Assembly: GCA_002434245.1 (NCBI GenBank)
Contig: DJJR01000047.1
Coordinates: 1-9,299 of the forward strand
DNA from: Pelosinus fermentans
Lineage (GTDB): Bacteria > Bacillota > Negativicutes > DSM-13327
Length of the DNA: 9,299 nt
Direction: 5' to 3'
A program made the translations under genes and the position numbers. Shown here one piece after another: positions 6,835 to 9,299 of this stretch. Position 1 is the stretch's first letter, and each line of letters starts with the position of its first letter. The notes beneath the pieces were generated by a model. The model saw only the letters and a program-made list of their open reading frames with translations, ran no database searches and was not told the origin of the DNA.

Positions 6835-7284
6835 CTATCTTTTTTGTGTTTTCAATCCTTCATACTTTGGCCTGTATTTACAGTGTAATACCGCTTCAAA
6901 AAGATTTAAGACAAAAATACCTAATGATTCGTCAATTAGAATATCATATCTGTGGAGATGCTCCTGCATCCATTTTCCTATATCATACTCAGTCACAGAA
7001 AATAAACCGAAACTATAATCATTAAGCAATGATCTTGCTAAATTACTTTGGGAGCTATTAGGATTATACGGCTGACTTTGAAACCTGGCATTACTTTTCG
7101 GACCAGCTTTGCCAATTTTTTAAATTTGATCTGCATTTCGAAATATATAAATGCCCATTTTTCCTTTCGGTAAAGCTACTGGTTTATGCGGACACCCTCT
7201 ATCAATAAAATCAATTCTATTTTTTGTTATAGATACTTCCGATAGCTCAGCTACCTCACAAAGCAAATTGATTATTTTCTCCAT
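6835..7284 (-). pseudogene. GIY-YIG-type nuclease, interrupted by an in-frame TAA
   Basis: From an ATG at 7284 with a near-ideal AGGAGG 6 nt upstream, one frame runs 150 codons to a TAG at 6835, broken only by a TAA at 7120-7122 (codon 55). The reading continues without a frame change and both halves fit one family. Residues 43-48 give MGIYIF (the GIY element); after the stop comes KIGKAG (56-61, the YIG element), then Arg67 in SNARFQSQ, then the PYNPNSS and LARSLL stretch typical of small GIY-YIG proteins, and Glu130 in FEAVLHCKYRP as the metal-binding residue. The expected residue before KIG is hydrophobic, so TTA (Leu) to TAA is a one-base explanation. The stop removes nearly all catalytic residues, so the product should be inactive unless the stop is an assembly error or is read through. 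It lies 78 bp after the PD-(D/E)XK gene, probably in one transcript. Confidence 0.82.
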
Positions 7285-7362
7285 CTACGCCTCCTACGCC
7301 GTCTTTTCAAGCGTCTGATCTGCTATGTGCTATCTATATCTGTGTATCCTTTAATTTTTTAG

Positions 7363-8235
7363 TCACTTTTTTCCTTTATCACGACCACCCGGTCCATGAA
7401 CCAAAATAAATTTCCAGTTTTCATCAAATTTTACCATTTTGAGTTCTTCTTTAACTTGCTTTTCTGTAACATATGGGCCAGTCATATACATCACTACGTA
7501 AAAAAAAGTCCAATCTTTCGATCCCGAATATCCATGTAAGTCGGTATAAATTTGACCCATTTCTTTTTTTACCTCTTCAGAATTATCAGCGAATTTGTAT
7601 TCAACACAAGTTTGCAAGCTAGGAATAGCAAAGTCAGGCTTATAGCATTTTGTTGGCTTTGGTAACCGTACGTCTTTAACGGTGTCAGCAAACGCTGATT
7701 CAACGTATTTAACCACTGGGTCTACTACTTGTTTTTCGCTCTTAGGTTCAATTTTTTCACTGTATATAATTTTACTTGTGCTTTCCAAAATTGTTTCCAA
7801 AATTTCGCCTTTCAAGTAAACGTTGGGTTTATTGTCATCATAGCATATGGAACTAGTAATAGCAGAAAAATAATTAGAGATTAAATCTAATATTGGGCAT
7901 GTAATATCATCTGTTAGCGGTAAACGCTCCGCATCATTTTTGGGCTTTAATGCTTTAAATTCAGATTTAAAGCAATTCAACATTTCATTCAAATTATATA
8001 ACTCAAGAACAAAAACTACCTTCAAATATAATTTATCTACTAGGTAATCAAATTTCTGTGTAAGATATTCCTGCTCTTCTTTTGCGTGAAGGGTTCCGCT
8101 ATTCATATTCGCTGGGTTAAACTCTCGGTAAATATCATTGAAATATATATCGGATAAGATTGAAAATGCTAGCGACAATTCCTTGTCAAAATTTTTGTAA
8201 TAGCTTTCCAAATTAAACATAGAGGCATTTTGCAT
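7363..8235 (-). CDS. PD-(D/E)XK superfamily nuclease-like protein, 290 aa
   Basis: The ATG at 8235 follows AAAAAAGGAG with an 8-nt gap. A second ATG is close downstream (residue 6), so the start could be slightly later. The catalytic signature lies in the C-terminal third: KPDFAIPSLQTCVEYKF, giving Asp201, Glu212 and Lys214 in the D-(x10)-ExK spacing, with a hydrophobic strand on each side and Gln228 in the following helix (MGQIYTDLHGY). This is the restriction-endonuclease fold core and should cut DNA with Mg2+. The N-terminal ~170 residues are helical, have no known motif, and probably give specificity or dimer contacts. No methyltransferase is adjacent, so a classical restriction-modification role is not supported. 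With the GIY-YIG gene behind it and the kinase-STAND operon beyond, a defence role is a reasonable inference; the target is unknown. Confidence 0.78.
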   Translation of the reverse strand: MQNASMFNLESYYKNFDKELSLAFSILSDIYFNDIYREFNPANMNSGTLHAKEEQEYLTQKFDYLVDKLYLKVVFVLELYNLNEMLNCFKSEFKALKPKNDAERLPLTDDITCPILDLISNYFSAITSSICYDDNKPNVYLKGEILETILESTSKIIYSEKIEPKSEKQVVDPVVKYVESAFADTVKDVRLPKPTKCYKPDFAIPSLQTCVEYKFADNSEEVKKEMGQIYTDLHGYSGSKDWTFFYVVMYMTGPYVTEKQVKEELKMVKFDENWKFILVHGPGGRDKGKK

Positions 8236-8307
8236 TCTTCCTGCTCCTTTTTTACCTTCATACTAAGATCTCTGGTACAATAAAGAATATTAAAGTCGTA
8301 ACAACTT

Positions 8308-8321
8308 CTATACTAGAATAG
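8308..8321. promoter_or_regulatory. Near-palindrome upstream of the PD-(D/E)XK gene
   Basis: CTATACTAGAATAG is symmetric at 12 of 14 positions around CTAG. It lies about 73-86 bp upstream of the ATG at 8235 and touches one copy of the 13-bp repeat. On the minus strand a TTGTTA box (8303-8298) with TATTGT 16 bp downstream could form a weak promoter after it. The arrangement suggests an operator but is not conclusive. Confidence 0.25.
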
Positions 8322-8345
8322 TCCGATAACATTGGGTATGTCATC

Positions 8346-8379
8346 GAGCCATAATTCCCTCAAAAAGGAATTATGGCTC
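8346..8379. terminator. 13-bp perfect hairpin, probable bidirectional terminator
   Basis: GAGCCATAATTCC (8346-8358) pairs exactly with GGAATTATGGCTC (8367-8379) around an 8-nt A-rich loop. It lies 20 bp beyond the last stop of the decayed frame at 8399 and before the nuclease promoter region. The T-runs are weak on both strands (TTAATTT on plus, none clear on minus), so termination efficiency is uncertain, but no other role is evident. Confidence 0.5.
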
Positions 8380-8398
8380 TTAATTTCGTTGCGCTGAG

Positions 8399-8683
8399 TT
8401 ACTCTTCCTGCCCATATTTACCAAGTATCGACAAATCTTTCGCTGTCATTATTTCGGACATATTTATAATGCTACTTTTATTAATCAACGAGTCAGTATA
8501 AAATTGCCTTCCATATTTCAGGTGACTCCAAGTTAAGTATTCAATGCGCTAGTTACCCAATAACTCAATACACGCAATATCACGCCAAAGCATTGCACCA
8601 CTCGCTTCTGTATAACGTAACGCTGCCACAAATGCATCTCGGATTTGGATACCATCTGCTAATCCTTCCGCCATCGACTTCAT
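8399..8683 (-). pseudogene. Decayed or interrupted reading frame, 95 codons with one TAG
   Basis: One frame runs from an ATG at 8683 to a TAA at 8399 and is broken only by a TAG at 8549-8551 (codon 45). Both sides read like real protein: MKSMAEGLADGI and RYTEASGAMLWRDI before the stop, and RIEYLTWSHLKYGRQF and MTAKDLSILGKYGQEE after it. The other two frames are full of stops after the TAG. The ATG overlaps the stop of the upstream gene by 4 bp (ATGA), which could be genuine coupling. Alternatively a one-base loss at GCATGA may have split a single longer protein, since the upstream product ends in ENINRA and would continue into MKSMAEGL. I do not recognise the family. Confidence 0.45.
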
Positions 8684-9249
8684 GCCCTGTTAATATTCTC
8701 ATCGGAAACATTTAGCGGAAGAATCGGATTATTTTCTCTATATTCACTTTTGACCCTTGAATAATAGCTTCGGCTAAAACCCGCTTGCTTTAAAGCCTTA
8801 TCCCGCTTCTTCCTATATATACTTTCTTCTTTGTGCTCAGTGATATATTTATGCGGATTCCTCAATTGGCCTCTTACTTCAACAAGTAAGCATTTTTGCC
8901 GGATAAATTCTTTTGTCTCTTTCCGGAGTAGACTAAGCTCTTCACTGTTCATTAGTTGATCATCTGTAAGTTGATCAATGTCTAGCCGATACTTTATTAC
9001 GTAGTTGCGGATATACTTTTTAAGCTCGCCTGTTACTTGGGGCAAAGCAGGCTTTTGTATATTTTGTCCAGACTTCACCCTTGCCCAATAGCCCAGAGGC
9101 GGCAAAGGGATTCCATACTTTCGGCAGTGTTTTCTTAGACCATTGTCAGACAAATTATACCTAGCTGCAACGGTTGTGACTGGATCTACCCAAACCTCTT
9201 CATATAGTGCCTCTCGCTCATCAGTAGTTATTGAATATCTAAAATCCAA
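8680..9249 (-). CDS. Helix-turn-helix-type protein with a GYW motif, 189 aa, possibly truncated
   Basis: The frame is open from an ATG at 9267, but that ATG has no ribosome binding site. A GAGGTGA lies 6-7 nt before a TTG at 9249, so I start there (MDFRYSITTDEREALYEEVW). Residues ~9-62 match a recurrent bacterial N-terminal domain: LYEEVWVDPVTTVAARYNLSD, then GLRKHCRKYGIPLPPLGYW, a helix-turn-helix-like region ending in the conserved IPxPxxGYWxR signature. I remember this from uncharacterised proteins that are usually longer than 189 residues. The rest is a Lys/Arg/Glu-rich helical region ending in NVSDENINRA. The next frame begins in a 4-bp overlap, so this may be the N-terminal half of a broken gene. 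The start codon lies about 30 bp from a possible insertion-sequence end, so its promoter may have been displaced. It is probably DNA-binding; the target is unknown. Confidence 0.72.
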   Translation of the reverse strand: MDFRYSITTDEREALYEEVWVDPVTTVAARYNLSDNGLRKHCRKYGIPLPPLGYWARVKSGQNIQKPALPQVTGELKKYIRNYVIKYRLDIDQLTDDQLMNSEELSLLRKETKEFIRQKCLLVEVRGQLRNPHKYITEHKEESIYRKKRDKALKQAGFSRSYYSRVKSEYRENNPILPLNVSDENINRA

Positions 9250-9280
9250 AAAAATCACCTCACGCATTAAGACAATAAAA

Positions 9281-9299
9281 GGGGCTGTCGCATTAACGA
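9281..9299. mobile_element. Possible insertion-sequence terminus at the window edge
   Basis: GGGGCTGTCGCATTAACGA at the right edge resembles the terminal inverted repeats of transposase-DDE insertion sequences of Firmicutes, many of which begin GGGGCTGTC or GGCTGTCGCA. The element body, partner end and target duplication lie outside the window, so this is recognition from memory of terminal sequences only. CGCATTAA occurs here (9289-9296) and also at 9263-9270. Confidence 0.3.

Larger units (their letters stand above)
6733..8331. repeat. 13-bp direct repeat flanking the nuclease pair
   Basis: TAGTCCGATAACA occurs at 6733-6745 and again at 8319-8331, same orientation, on either side of the GIY-YIG and PD-(D/E)XK genes. 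A chance 13-mer match in 9.3 kb of AT-rich DNA is not improbable, so the flanking position is the main argument. The coordinates given span the interval between and including both copies. Confidence 0.4.

Noticed and set aside
6827..7018. Plus-strand 63-codon frame
   Set aside because: It is antisense to the GIY-YIG reading frame, which shows conserved family motifs.
7120..8551. Stop-codon reassignment explaining the TAA at 7120-7122 and the TAG at 8549-8551
   Set aside because: TAA, TAG and TGA all end intact or otherwise normal frames in this window (the kinase-STAND gene ends in TAG), so two independent nonsense mutations or sequence errors are simpler.

Overview
The window looks like an accessory stretch of a low-GC Gram-positive chromosome or mobile element, most likely an anaerobic Firmicute of the Clostridia type. 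The signs are low GC over most of its length, strong purine-rich ribosome binding sites (GGAGG, AGGAGG, AGGTGA), intrinsic terminators with U-tracts, and a BspA-like leucine-rich repeat fragment. I cannot name the genus. Every gene I can support is on the minus strand, so transcription runs from right to left.

Right to left: at 9281-9299 the window ends in a sequence resembling an insertion-sequence terminus. Next is a helix-turn-helix-type gene (8680-9249, TTG start). It is followed in a 4-bp overlap by a decayed reading frame with one in-frame TAG (8399-8683). A 13-bp stem hairpin (8346-8379) separates this pair from a two-gene nuclease unit. That unit holds a PD-(D/E)XK-type nuclease (7363-8235) and a GIY-YIG-type nuclease interrupted by a single TAA inside its catalytic core (6835-7284), closed by a small intrinsic terminator.

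The centre is a translationally coupled two-gene operon (6510 to 1889). The first gene encodes a 433-residue protein with a helix-turn-helix-like segment. The second encodes a 1107-residue fusion of a Ser/Thr-type protein kinase, a STAND/NB-ARC-like NTPase and a TPR array. The upstream region carries GTGAC half-sites that look like an operator, and the operon ends in a very clear intrinsic terminator (1831-1855). Kinase-STAND-TPR fusions are built like signal-sensing or anti-phage switches. The coupled partner and the nearby nucleases make this the best candidate for an undescribed defence or signalling system.

Left of the terminator, about 1190-1830 is clearly richer in GC than its surroundings. 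It holds a tandem 21-bp repeat that doubles as two promoter-like elements, a GC-rich leader that could fold, and a possible Cys-rich 77-residue gene. Beyond it lie a single-pass membrane protein gene (530-1150) and a 90-residue BspA-like LRR fragment (10-282). All functional calls come from motifs read by eye; no database search was possible.
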